This document shows positions 1 to 5,689 of a stretch of DNA of 7,249 nt, piece after piece. The stretch is from positions 1 to 7,249 of the forward strand of contig PEXO01000347.1 of NCBI GenBank assembly GCA_002779045.1, read 5' to 3'. Numbering within the stretch: position 1 is the stretch's first letter; each line of letters opens with the position of its first letter. The notes beneath the pieces were generated by a model. That model was not told the DNA's origin. It was given only the letters and a program-made list of their open reading frames with translations, and ran no database searches. The DNA comes from Elusimicrobia bacterium CG08_land_8_20_14_0_20_59_10. Its GTDB lineage: Bacteria > Elusimicrobiota > Elusimicrobia > Elusimicrobiales > UBA9959. The position numbers and the translations under genes were made by a program.

Positions 1-626
1 ACGGCGCGCTTGATCGCGGCAAGCCCCGCGTGCCTTCCGCCCACCACTATCTTACCCTTATGCGCCTCGCTCAGGTCCTCGGGCATCAGGTCCGCGTCGG
101 GGCTGGCGACGGCCATCACTATCTCGCCGTTGGTCTCGCCGCCTATGCCGAAGATGCCCTGTATGAACGTGCCTTCCGACTCAAGCGTTACTCCGAAGTT
201 CGGCGTGACCTCCACCACCTTGCCTTTCACATAGGCTTTTATCGGCAGCAGCTTCGGGGGCTCGCGCAGCAGGATCTGGCCGGTCACCAGCGAAATGGCC
301 TCGAGCGTTCCTTCCACCGGGGATTCCACCGAGGTTTTGAACCACTTTATAAAAGGCTGATTCTCGGCAATGATCTCGCCCTTCTTCACCGGCTGGCCTT
401 CGCTCTTCACCATGAACTCCTTTATTTCCTCCGGCGCCACCGACAGGCGGTTGGCCACATTGACGGAGAAGACCTTGCCGGGGAGCTCGGTCTGCGCCAC
501 CACATAGAGCGCGTCCACCTGCTGATCCAGCTGCGCCATCACCCGGCCGGGAATAGGCAGAAGCCGCCTCTTCCTGAACATGGTGCAGGGTATTACTTTC
601 AGTCCGGGCGTATATGCGTGAGCCAT
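1..626 (-). CDS. MutL-operon protein with lipoyl/RnfC-like barrel segment, 3' end cut off
   Basis: The first 208 residues are visible; the C-terminus lies beyond the left edge. The start is ATG at 626-624, preceded by AGGAGA (632-637) at a good Shine-Dalgarno distance, and the frame is open to base 1. The N-terminus (MAHAYTPGLKVIPCT) has no signal peptide, so a cytoplasmic protein is likely. Residues about 76-125 (GQPVKKGEIIAENQ, then ESPVEGTLEAISLVTGQILL) have the paired-hammerhead look of barrel-sandwich/lipoyl-like domains, such as the N-terminal part of RnfC. Residues 130-170 read like a further small beta barrel, with a glycine-rich IQGIFGIGGETNGEIV stretch, and VVGGRHAGLAAIKRA may begin a helix. 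No catalytic motif was recognised. It lies 65 bp downstream of the MutL-family gene on the same strand, so co-transcription and a shared role are likely (inference). No named family is assigned. Confidence 0.85.
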   Translation of the reverse strand, partial: MAHAYTPGLKVIPCTMFRKRRLLPIPGRVMAQLDQQVDALYVVAQTELPGKVFSVNVANRLSVAPEEIKEFMVKSEGQPVKKGEIIAENQPFIKWFKTSVESPVEGTLEAISLVTGQILLREPPKLLPIKAYVKGKVVEVTPNFGVTLESEGTFIQGIFGIGGETNGEIVMAVASPDADLMPEDLSEAHKGKIVVGGRHAGLAAIKRA

Positions 627-658
627 AACTCGTCTCCTAAAAAATGCTGTCGGGAACA

Positions 659-686
659 GGTAACTGGTCACCGGTAACCGGTCACT
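659..686. repeat. Four tandem GGTNACC heptads
   Basis: Four contiguous 7-bp units read GGTAACT, GGTCACC, GGTAACC, GGTCACT, equivalent to two near-identical 14-mers. The preceding 7 bp (652-658, GGGAACA) looks like a degenerate fifth unit. The consensus GGTNACC is its own reverse complement apart from the central base, so any two units can pair with each other. The array lies between the stop of the MutL-family gene (692) and the start of the next minus-strand gene (626). It could be a dispersed intergenic repeat, a protein-binding array, or an RNA hairpin between cistrons. The sequence alone does not decide. Confidence 0.8.
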
Positions 687-691
687 TTCTA

Positions 692-2485
692 TTACACCGG
701 GTACATCGACATGGCCTTATACCATTTGTTCAGATCGTCGCGGCGCCGGGAAGGGGTCTTGGCCAGGTTGAACGGACGGCCGCGGCCGTCCAGCACCAGG
801 CCTACCACACCGCCCTCTATCCCGGCCTCTATGGAGTTTCCGGGACCCGCGCCCATATCAAAGCCTTTGACGGGCCGGGCGATAAGCTTCGCCTTGGGCG
901 CGTCGAAAGGCACGTGCACTATCTCGCCGAAACGCAGCTGCCCGGATTCCTTTTTACCTTCCGGGGTCTTAACTTCCCATTCCATAATGAGCTGCCCTTC
1001 CTTGCCGAGGCCCTTAGGGGCCAGGCAGGTGCCGAGCCTCACCAGGCAGTCATGGTAGAAAACGTCCAGCGCGGCCTTCTCGCTGATCTGAGCGAGCACC
1101 CCCAGGTGCGGCATCATGAAGATCGAGTCCACGGCCATGCGCGTGACGCCTTCGGGCTGATAGGAGTCTATCATCAGCAGCATGGACTGGGTGCGGCGGG
1201 GGGAATGCGCCAGTATGCCGCCCGAACCTATTACGTAGTCCAGCTTCATCACGTTTATCAGGCTCAGCCCCGACGCGGTCTGTTCGAAAGCGTCCGAGAT
1301 CGAGCGCTCCTGCTGCACGCCCTTCAGGCCCACGGCCAGCGCCTTATGCTGGTCAAAGGCCAGCCTCAGCGCCTCCCGCGCTACGGAATGCTCTATCTGC
1401 AGGTCCTCCACGGTCTGCGGTATCGTGGTGGGGCGTATCATTTTGTTCTTCAGGCGGTTGCGCAGGTCCTGCTCTTCCACGTCGAAAGGCAGCCAGCGCA
1501 GAATATTGGCCAGCCCCGCCTCAGCCATCACGTTGGAGATAGAATAGCTCATCCCCAGGTTGGCGCTGACGGTGCGGTTGAACACCCCGCTGAACACGCT
1601 GAACACATCGGTGGTGGCGCCGCCGATATCCACGGCCAGCACGTTGAATTTATTGGCCTTGGCGAACTTCTCCGTCATGGTGCCTACGGCCGCCGGCGTG
1701 GGCATGATGGGCGCGCCCACCATCTTCATCAGCCTGGGATAGCCGGGCGCCTGCTGCATCACGTGCTCCAGGAAAATATCGTGTATCTTGTGGCGGGCCG
1801 GCATCAGGTTCTCTTTTTCGAGCGTGGGGCGCAGGTTCTCGGTCACTATCAGCGCGGTGCGGTCGCCCAGTATTTCTTTTATCTGCTCGTGCGCTTTATT
1901 ATTCCCGGCGTAAATTACCGGCAGCTTGTAGGAGGCCCCCAGGCGCGGCTTCGGGTCGGCCGCTTTAAGGAACTGCGCCAGTTCCACCACGTGCGTAACA
2001 GTGCCGCCATCGGTGCCGCCGGAAAGCAGCATCATGTCGGGACGCAGCTGACGTATGCGCTCTATTTTTTCGTGGTCCGCGCGGCCATCGTTGGAGGCCA
2101 GCACGTCCATCACTATAGCGCCGGCGCCCAGGGCGCAGCGCTGCGCCGACTCGCCGGTCATTGCCTTCACCGCCCCCGCGACCATCATCTGCAGGCCGCC
2201 TCCGGCGGAAGAGGTGGATACGTAGATATCCGCCCCGGTATTGCCGTCGTTCGGAATTATTATCTTCTCGCCGTCGAGGATCCTGCGCCCGGAAAGCTCC
2301 TCAACCTCGGTTATCGAATTGAGCACCCCCTTGGTAACATCCTCGAACGGGGCCTCCACGGTGGTGGGAGCCTCTCCGCGGAAGGTCTGGCGGTAGGTAT
2401 CGCCCTTCTTCTCTATCAGTATAGCTTTGGTGGTGGTGCTGCCGCAGTCAGTGGCTATTATCACTTCAAGGTCTTTTTTTGACAT
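692..2485 (-). CDS. MutL/GlmL-family protein (glutamate mutase L-like ATPase)
   Basis: The 597-residue protein has an ASKHA/actin-like ATPase fold. The phosphate-1 motif DCGSTTTK is at 13-20, a glycine-rich LSGGTDGG at 154-161, the phosphate-2 motif DIGGATTDVFSV at 286-297, and the adenosine-type motif IGSGGILAHSP at 419-429. This pattern is that of the MutL/GlmL family, found beside adenosylcobalamin-dependent glutamate mutase and aminomutases and thought to act as a repair or chaperone factor for them. That role is family knowledge and is not shown here, since no mutase subunit or B12 gene is in the window. It is longer than clostridial GlmL, which I recall as about 460 residues; the region after about 460 is extra. 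It is unrelated to DNA mismatch-repair MutL. ATG at 2485 has GGAG (2493-2496) seven bases upstream. Its first 25 bp overlap the preceding gene, suggesting translational coupling. No signal peptide is present, so it should be cytoplasmic. Confidence 0.93.
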   Translation of the reverse strand: MSKKDLEVIIATDCGSTTTKAILIEKKGDTYRQTFRGEAPTTVEAPFEDVTKGVLNSITEVEELSGRRILDGEKIIIPNDGNTGADIYVSTSSAGGGLQMMVAGAVKAMTGESAQRCALGAGAIVMDVLASNDGRADHEKIERIRQLRPDMMLLSGGTDGGTVTHVVELAQFLKAADPKPRLGASYKLPVIYAGNNKAHEQIKEILGDRTALIVTENLRPTLEKENLMPARHKIHDIFLEHVMQQAPGYPRLMKMVGAPIMPTPAAVGTMTEKFAKANKFNVLAVDIGGATTDVFSVFSGVFNRTVSANLGMSYSISNVMAEAGLANILRWLPFDVEEQDLRNRLKNKMIRPTTIPQTVEDLQIEHSVAREALRLAFDQHKALAVGLKGVQQERSISDAFEQTASGLSLINVMKLDYVIGSGGILAHSPRRTQSMLLMIDSYQPEGVTRMAVDSIFMMPHLGVLAQISEKAALDVFYHDCLVRLGTCLAPKGLGKEGQLIMEWEVKTPEGKKESGQLRFGEIVHVPFDAPKAKLIARPVKGFDMGAGPGNSIEAGIEGGVVGLVLDGRGRPFNLAKTPSRRRDDLNKWYKAMSMYPV

Positions 2486-2811
2486 GGTTGCGCTCCATTA
2501 TCGTCCGTTTCCGACGCAGCTTCAAGCTCTTTCATAAAAAAATCCATCGCTTTGGGGTTCTCCAGCAGCTTCACCGCTTTCTCCGCCTGCTCACGGCCGA
2601 ACGCCGCCCCGAGTATCGGCATCAGGAACACCAGCGCCTGCGAGCCGAGGTGGTGGAAGGGCCTGGTGCTTTCCAGGGTAAGCGCGGCCACATGCCCCAT
2701 GGCCCGCCGCCGGACCTTAAGCGCCACCCCGGACAGAAAAGTTATTTCCAGTCCGGTGAGGTCGGGATGCTCCGGCATCTTGAAAGCGTTGGCCCACATG
2801 CTCATGGACAT
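2461..2811 (-). CDS. Small unknown protein, first gene of the MutL operon
   Basis: The 116-residue protein is not assigned to a family. It has no signal peptide. A region around 57-72 (SQALVFLMPILGAAFG) is hydrophobic but short for a membrane helix. The second half is helical and charged (REQAEKAVKLLENPKAMDFF, about 73-92), ending in a polar tail. The N-terminus carries ATG codons at residues 1, 3, 5 and 12, and none has a convincing Shine-Dalgarno sequence; residue 12 (MPEHPDLTG) could be the true start. The 25-bp overlap with the MutL-family start supports a real, co-translated gene. It may be a specific partner of the MutL-like ATPase, but that rests only on position. Just upstream, 2812-2830 is an AT-rich pocket (TATTAT-like on the minus strand) that could be a -10 region; no matching -35 was seen. 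Confidence 0.75.
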   Translation of the reverse strand: MSMSMWANAFKMPEHPDLTGLEITFLSGVALKVRRRAMGHVAALTLESTRPFHHLGSQALVFLMPILGAAFGREQAEKAVKLLENPKAMDFFMKELEAASETDDNGAQPCQKKTLK

Positions 2812-2830
2812 TTATTTTACATAATAATAA

Positions 2831-2970
2831 GGCGCCGTAACCTTCCGGGCCTCCATGCGATGAGGAAAACACGGACCCCCCGCCCCGCAATGCGGGCCGC
2901 CTGAGGCGCATAGCGCCTGTTACGGCCCAGGCATAGCCTTGTGCTTTATACGGCACCTGCGCACGCATTG
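2831..2970. repeat. Hairpin-rich intergenic element between divergent genes
   Basis: Several perfect inverted repeats are packed together. CCCGC-AAT-GCGGG is at 2884-2896, AGGCGC-ATA-GCGCCT at 2904-2918, and AGGC-ATA-GCCT at 2929-2939. An outer pair GCCGTAAC (2834-2841) and GTTACGGC (2919-2926) encloses the first two hairpins, and CAATGCG (2888-2894) pairs with CGCATTG (2964-2970). An alternative stem CGCC-TGA-GGCG (2898-2908) competes with the 2904-2918 hairpin. No T-tract follows any stem, so these are not ordinary terminators. It could be a REP-like or MITE-like remnant or an operator region; no coding sequence is evident. Confidence 0.55.
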
Positions 2971-2997
2971 AAACCGGCGGGGAAATAATTGTAGACT
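2968..2997 (+). promoter_or_regulatory. Putative sigma70-type promoter for the 3036 gene
   Basis: TTGAAA (2968-2973, five of six matches to the -35 consensus) and TAGACT (2992-2997, four of six to the -10 consensus) are 18 bp apart. Transcription would start near 3004, leaving a leader of about 32 nt that contains AGAGG (3024-3028) before the ATG at 3036. The -10 match is weak, so the call is tentative. Confidence 0.35.
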
Positions 2998-3035
2998 TTT
3001 TTCAGCGGAAAAGCGCTTCTTCCAGAGGTATACTT

Positions 3036-3599
3036 ATGAGTTACGATCCCAATGAAACTCCAAGCGGCGTAATCCTGCTGTTAAAATTCATCGCCCTCGG
3101 AGTGATACTGACCATAGGCATCGTAGCCGGCATAAAATATTTCATGAACGAGAATTCCCGGCCCCCGCAGCCGGCCGCCGCAGCCCAGGAGATCTTCAAA
3201 CCGGAAGAAAGAACCGAATCTCCCGGGTATAATCCCGCCCGCAGGGCCGAATCCTACAGCAGCGGCGGCGCCCTGGACCTGTTCGTTAAAACCAACGAAG
3301 GCTACGCCAGGGACGGAGAAGCCGCCGACGAGGAAGACGAAGCGCCCGCCGAAGTAAAAAAGGCGACGGCCGCCGCGCCCGCGCCGACAGCCGCCCGGAG
3401 CAGCGCTAAGGTGAAAACGGGGACGGCGGGGGGAACTGCCATACCAAAACTGAAGCCGGTAAAGGGCTTTGGCAGCGATAAGGGAAGTTCCGGCGGCAAG
3501 AACTCCATGCCCAAGGGCATAAAGATGCCGGACATCTCGGGCATAATCAATAACGCCACAAAGGACGTTCCGAAACAGGGAAAGAGTTCAACGGAATAA
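3036..3599 (+). CDS. Membrane-anchored Ala/Pro/Lys-rich unknown protein
   Basis: The 187-residue protein has a single N-terminal membrane segment at about 13-36 (GVILLLKFIALGVILTIG...), preceded by a short polar N-terminus and followed by a long low-complexity tail. The tail is rich in A, P, K, G and S, with an acidic patch near 97-105 (AADEEDEAP) and an alanine-rich stretch near 110-120. The C-terminal end (MPKGIKMPDISGIINNATKD, about 158-177) looks more structured. The likely topology is a signal anchor with a disordered periplasmic tail. No domain was recognised and no enzyme motif is present. The start is supported by AGAGG (3024-3028) seven bases upstream. It converges with the DUF192 gene, leaving only two bases between the stop codons. 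A role as a cell-envelope or secretion accessory protein is possible but only inferred from the anchor-plus-linker architecture. Confidence 0.8.
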   Translation: MSYDPNETPSGVILLLKFIALGVILTIGIVAGIKYFMNENSRPPQPAAAAQEIFKPEERTESPGYNPARRAESYSSGGALDLFVKTNEGYARDGEAADEEDEAPAEVKKATAAAPAPTAARSSAKVKTGTAGGTAIPKLKPVKGFGSDKGSSGGKNSMPKGIKMPDISGIINNATKDVPKQGKSSTE

Positions 3600-3601
3600 G
3601 G

Positions 3602-4180
3602 CTATTTTTCGCTGGCGGCGGCGGTCGGGCGGACCGCCGGGATGGCGCTATGCGCGGCGGTAGAATGGACCACCGGGTGCGCGCTGTGCGCGGCGGTAGA
3701 ACGTTTGACCGCCGGATGTGCGCCAGGCTCCAACGGGACCGAGCTTTTAATTACAAAGCCCGGCTTAAGGCCGCATTTCCTGGCTTTACCGGACGCCAGT
3801 TCCAGCACATAACTTGCGGGCGCTGAAACTTTTGCCACCTGAGATTCCGGCTGCCCCCTGTCGGAACGCGGCACCCTGTGGTAGATGTTGCGGACCTTCA
3901 TGCCGGCATTCAGGAAAACGATATCGAGCGGGATATAAGTATTCTTCATCCAGAAGGTCTTAACCCCGCCCTCCCTGAAAACAAAAAGCATGCCGCGGTC
4001 GAACGGCAGGCTTTTCCTGTACATCAGGCCGCGCTCCTGAACCTCGGGCGTAAGCGCCAGTTCCGCCTCCACTTTTGAGCCGTCCGGCATAGTCAGCACC
4101 GTTACCCCGGCGGGAGTCCCAGCAAGAACAGCCGCGCACGAAATGACGGAAAAAACGACCGCGAAGATTTTACTTTTCAT
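3602..4180 (-). CDS. Exported DUF192 family protein with repeat tail
   Basis: The 192-residue protein has an N-terminal signal peptide (MKSKIFAVVFSVISCAAVLA, cleavage near residue 20-22), so it is exported. Residues about 25-147 match the DUF192 family: ERGLMYRKSLPFDRGMLFVF at 49-68, FWMKNTYIPLDIVFL at 76-90, and YVLELASGKARKCGLKPG at 124-141. The biochemical role of DUF192 is unknown. Residues 154-190 are an unusual extension of three units of about 12 residues (AHPAVKRSTAAHS, AHPVVHSTAAHS, AIPAVRPTAAAS) containing five histidines, encoded by a 36-bp tandem repeat. The start at 4180 has GGAGGGG (4185-4191) close upstream and overlaps the preceding gene by 11 bp, which fits translational coupling. 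It is the last gene of the operon transcribed from about 5014. No clear terminator follows the stop at 3602. Confidence 0.92.
   Translation of the reverse strand: MKSKIFAVVFSVISCAAVLAGTPAGVTVLTMPDGSKVEAELALTPEVQERGLMYRKSLPFDRGMLFVFREGGVKTFWMKNTYIPLDIVFLNAGMKVRNIYHRVPRSDRGQPESQVAKVSAPASYVLELASGKARKCGLKPGFVIKSSVPLEPGAHPAVKRSTAAHSAHPVVHSTAAHSAIPAVRPTAAASEK
3609..3719. repeat. Three tandem 36-39 bp repeats inside the DUF192 gene
   Basis: The units are 3609-3644, 3645-3680 and 3681-3719, the last one codon longer. The best-conserved core is GCGCTRTGCGCGGCGGTAGA in the second and third units (3645-3664 and 3681-3700); the first unit is more diverged. Because the period is a multiple of three, the reading frame is kept and each unit encodes 12-13 residues of the C-terminal tail. 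The first unit also contains a perfect 7-bp stem, GGCGGTC (3620-3626) with GACCGCC (3632-3638), loop five bases, without a T-tract. Confidence 0.8.
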
Positions 4181-4739
4181 CTGACCCCTCCGGAGCGGGC
4201 GGATACCCCTGCGCGGGAAAGGAGGAAACCGCCAGGAACAAAGGCAGCCGCAGGTCCGCCGCTTCTTTCAGCAGGCCGCCGCGCGAAAAAAGATCAGCCG
4301 CGTCCGCCCCGTGTTTTTTTGCCAGGGCTCCGAAACCTCCGGCCCCGGGCAGCTCCGCCGCCAGCTTATCGAAAGCCACACCTTTCTCCTGTGACAGCAG
4401 CAGCAGGGCGGCCAGCTCCTGCCTGTATATCCCGCGCCGCAGGTGCCGGAAGATCTCGGCTTCGGGAGCGCTGGACCGGAAAACGCAGTACAGGACGGAA
4501 CTGCTTACCTCCACGGTGAGGGCCCAGGCGAAGGCCTCCTCGGAGAGCCCGTCCACGAACACTTCCTCTCCGCGCATAAAGGAATCCGGGCTCAGTCCGG
4601 CTCCGAGTGAGACCTGCGCGGAAACGGGGGAATAGAACAGCGCGAGTATCAAAAGCGGAATAAGCAGCATAATGGTGAAAGCCCGGCACGCCGCGGCTTC
4701 GCAGCTTCGGCGACCCGGCTTATAAAGAAGTGGTAACAA
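4170..4739 (-). CDS. Unknown exported protein
   Basis: Up to 189 residues from a TTG start at 4739; no family recognised. A strongly hydrophobic stretch (MLLIPLLILALFYSPVSA, 24-41 of the long form) followed by AQ looks like a signal peptide. The mature part is mainly helical, for example APEAEIFRHLRRGIYRQELAALLLLSQ at about 91-117, with a single conspicuous Cys at 85. The start is uncertain. ATG at 4670 gives a 166-residue protein that begins directly with the hydrophobic core and lacks a positive n-region. The TTG at 4739 gives an n-region with K and RR and overlaps the preceding gene by 20 bp. Neither has a good Shine-Dalgarno sequence, although reinitiation after the upstream stop (4720) would suit either. 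The end overlaps the DUF192 gene by 11 bp. It sits in an operon between a RAM-domain protein and DUF192; its function is unknown. Confidence 0.75.
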   Translation of the reverse strand: MLPLLYKPGRRSCEAAACRAFTIMLLIPLLILALFYSPVSAQVSLGAGLSPDSFMRGEEVFVDGLSEEAFAWALTVEVSSSVLYCVFRSSAPEAEIFRHLRRGIYRQELAALLLLSQEKGVAFDKLAAELPGAGGFGALAKKHGADAADLFSRGGLLKEAADLRLPLFLAVSSFPAQGYPPAPEGSDEK

Positions 4740-4953
4740 GCGTTTCCGTGGAAAGAACGCCTGGGATCCCGCGTATCTCCCGCACGACTATGTTCGACAG
4801 CATCGGCAGGTCATCCGTTTCCATATCCAGCACCAGGTCCCAGCGGCCGAAAACGGCCGACATGTGGACCACGCTGGCAAGAGCTTTAAGCCTTCCAAGC
4901 GTCTGCTTCTCCTTGCCCGGCACAAGTTTCACAAGCACAAGTCCCGTAACCAT
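4720..4953 (-). CDS. Stand-alone Lrp/AsnC ligand-binding (RAM) domain protein
   Basis: The 77-residue protein consists only of the Lrp/AsnC C-terminal effector-binding domain, a beta-alpha-beta-beta-alpha-beta fold. It starts with MVTGLVLVKLVPGKE, has the typical FGRWDLVLDMET turn (35-46), and ends IRGIPGVLSTETLVT (60-74). The helix-turn-helix half of full-length Lrp proteins is absent, so direct DNA binding is not expected. Family members of this size bind small ligands or modulate partner Lrp proteins. ATG at 4953 is preferred over an upstream in-frame ATG at 4983, because AAGGA lies about seven bases upstream and because the domain normally starts with this hydrophobic strand. It is the first gene of the operon, followed by an exported unknown protein and DUF192. 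A strong promoter lies at 5021-5049. It may bind an amino acid, but nothing in the sequence names the ligand. Confidence 0.9.
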   Translation of the reverse strand: MVTGLVLVKLVPGKEKQTLGRLKALASVVHMSAVFGRWDLVLDMETDDLPMLSNIVVREIRGIPGVLSTETLVTTSL

Positions 4954-5020
4954 ATTGTTTTCCTTGAAGGACACTCTATACAAATGGGGAAAGCGGACGA
5001 ACCGGCAGCCCCTTTCCTTA

Positions 5021-5049
5021 ATTATAACTCACCTCGGGGAACTATTCAA
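5021..5049 (-). promoter_or_regulatory. Sigma70-type promoter for the RAM-domain/DUF192 operon
   Basis: On the minus strand, TTGAAT (5049-5044) and a perfect TATAAT (5026-5021) are separated by exactly 17 bp. Transcription would start near 5014, giving a leader of about 60 nt before the ATG at 4953, with AAGGA as the ribosome binding site. Confidence 0.65.
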
Positions 5050-5083
5050 TACTATCGCACACCTCCGGACCTCCGGAGCATAA

Positions 5084-5113
5084 ATGACGGCGGGGCTGCA
5101 AATCATTTATAAT
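5084..5113 (+). promoter_or_regulatory. Promoter for dtd, apparently giving a very short leader
   Basis: A perfect TATAAT (5108-5113) lies 18 bp downstream of ATGACG (5084-5089, four of six matches to TTGACA). The expected start site is near 5120, only about six bases before the dtd ATG at 5126. A leaderless or near-leaderless mRNA is therefore expected. Just upstream, CCTCCGG is repeated (5062-5068 and 5070-5076) and CTCCGGAG (5071-5078) is a perfect palindrome, which could be an operator. Confidence 0.5.
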
Positions 5114-5125
5114 GGTGCATACCAG

Positions 5126-5593
5126 ATGAGAGCGCTTCTACAACGCGTAAAAAGGGGCGGGGTCAGGACAACCGGCCATACCGAAGCCATTGCCGCGGGG
5201 CTGGTGGTGCTGCTCGGCGTGGGGGAAGGCGACTCGGAGCAGGACGCCGATTTCCTGGCAGGCAAGACAGCCAACTTGCGCATCTTCTCCAACGCGGAGG
5301 GGAAATTCGATAAGTCCGTCCTGGACGTGAAAGGGGAAGCGCTCGTGATCTCACAGTTCACGCTCTACGGCGACGCTTCGGCCGGCCGCCGGCCGGACTT
5401 CACAAAGGCGGCAAAACCCGCGGAGGCCGAACGCCTTTACCTTTATTATGTCAAGGCGCTGGGCGCGCTGGGCGTACCGGTAAAAACAGGCGTCTTCGGC
5501 GCGGAGATGGAAGTGGAAATAATAAACGACGGCCCGGTAACCCTCTGGCTGGACAGCAGGAGGAAACGGGATACAGAAAGCAGGTCAGTTTGA
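5126..5593 (+). CDS. dtd: D-aminoacyl-tRNA deacylase
   Basis: The 155-residue protein hydrolyses D-amino acids (and glycine mischarged on tRNA-Ala) from tRNA, a cytoplasmic proofreading step that protects translation. The family signatures are present: the active-site motif ISQFTLYGD (75-83) and the Gly-cisPro motif NDGPVT (134-139, usually NSGPVT or NPGPVT), which acts in chiral selection. LRIFSNAEGKFDKSV (51-65) also matches the family. The length fits the usual 145-150 residues plus a short basic tail. The start ATG at 5126 (MRALLQRVKRGGV) is the family-typical N-terminus; an upstream in-frame ATG at 5084 would lie inside the promoter and add a non-conserved stretch. There is no Shine-Dalgarno sequence, consistent with a leaderless message. 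It is transcribed divergently from the RAM-domain operon. Confidence 0.95.
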   Translation: MRALLQRVKRGGVRTTGHTEAIAAGLVVLLGVGEGDSEQDADFLAGKTANLRIFSNAEGKFDKSVLDVKGEALVISQFTLYGDASAGRRPDFTKAAKPAEAERLYLYYVKALGALGVPVKTGVFGAEMEVEIINDGPVTLWLDSRRKRDTESRSV

Positions 5594-5620
5594 AGAAGGA
5601 GGCCCCCTGTGTGAAGGTTA

Positions 5621-5649
5621 TTGACAAGAGCCTCGCTATTTATTTTAAT
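5621..5649 (+). promoter_or_regulatory. Near-consensus sigma70 promoter for the beta-barrel gene
   Basis: A perfect TTGACA (5621-5626) and TTTAAT (5644-5649, five of six) are separated by 17 bp. Transcription would start near 5656, leaving a leader of about 34 nt with GGAGGGG (5679-5685) before the ATG at 5690. This is the best promoter in the window and implies that the gene is highly and independently expressed. Confidence 0.8.
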
Positions 5650-5689
5650 TCCATTGGCTATTTTGACAGCATAACAACGGAGGGGCTTA

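Noticed and set aside
30..677. Plus-strand open frame of about 215 codons over the left edge
   Set aside because: It is antisense to the partial minus-strand gene, which has a good ribosome binding site and a domain-like sequence; the plus-strand translation is low-complexity.
644..2482. Long plus-strand open frame (about 612 codons) opposite the MutL-family gene
   Set aside because: It is His/Arg/Gly-rich with no recognisable domain and is exactly antisense to a gene with clear ATPase motifs; it is a GC-rich shadow frame.
2717..2968. 83-codon minus-strand frame in the hairpin-rich intergenic region
   Set aside because: Its composition is arbitrary, it overlaps the first gene of the MutL operon in another frame, and it runs through the inverted repeats.
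3590..3640. Possible bidirectional terminator between the convergent genes at 3599/3602
   Set aside because: The only good stem (3620-3638) lies inside the DUF192 coding region, and neither strand has a T-tract directly after it.
4988..5017. Inverted repeat GGAAAG/CTTTCC in the leader of the RAM-domain operon
   Set aside because: The stem is only six bp and the right arm straddles the predicted transcription start, so it probably does not form as an RNA hairpin; no T-tract.
5663..5668. Second TTGACA upstream of the beta-barrel gene
   Set aside because: The matching -10 position would fall on the Shine-Dalgarno sequence and start codon; the 5621-5649 promoter fits far better.
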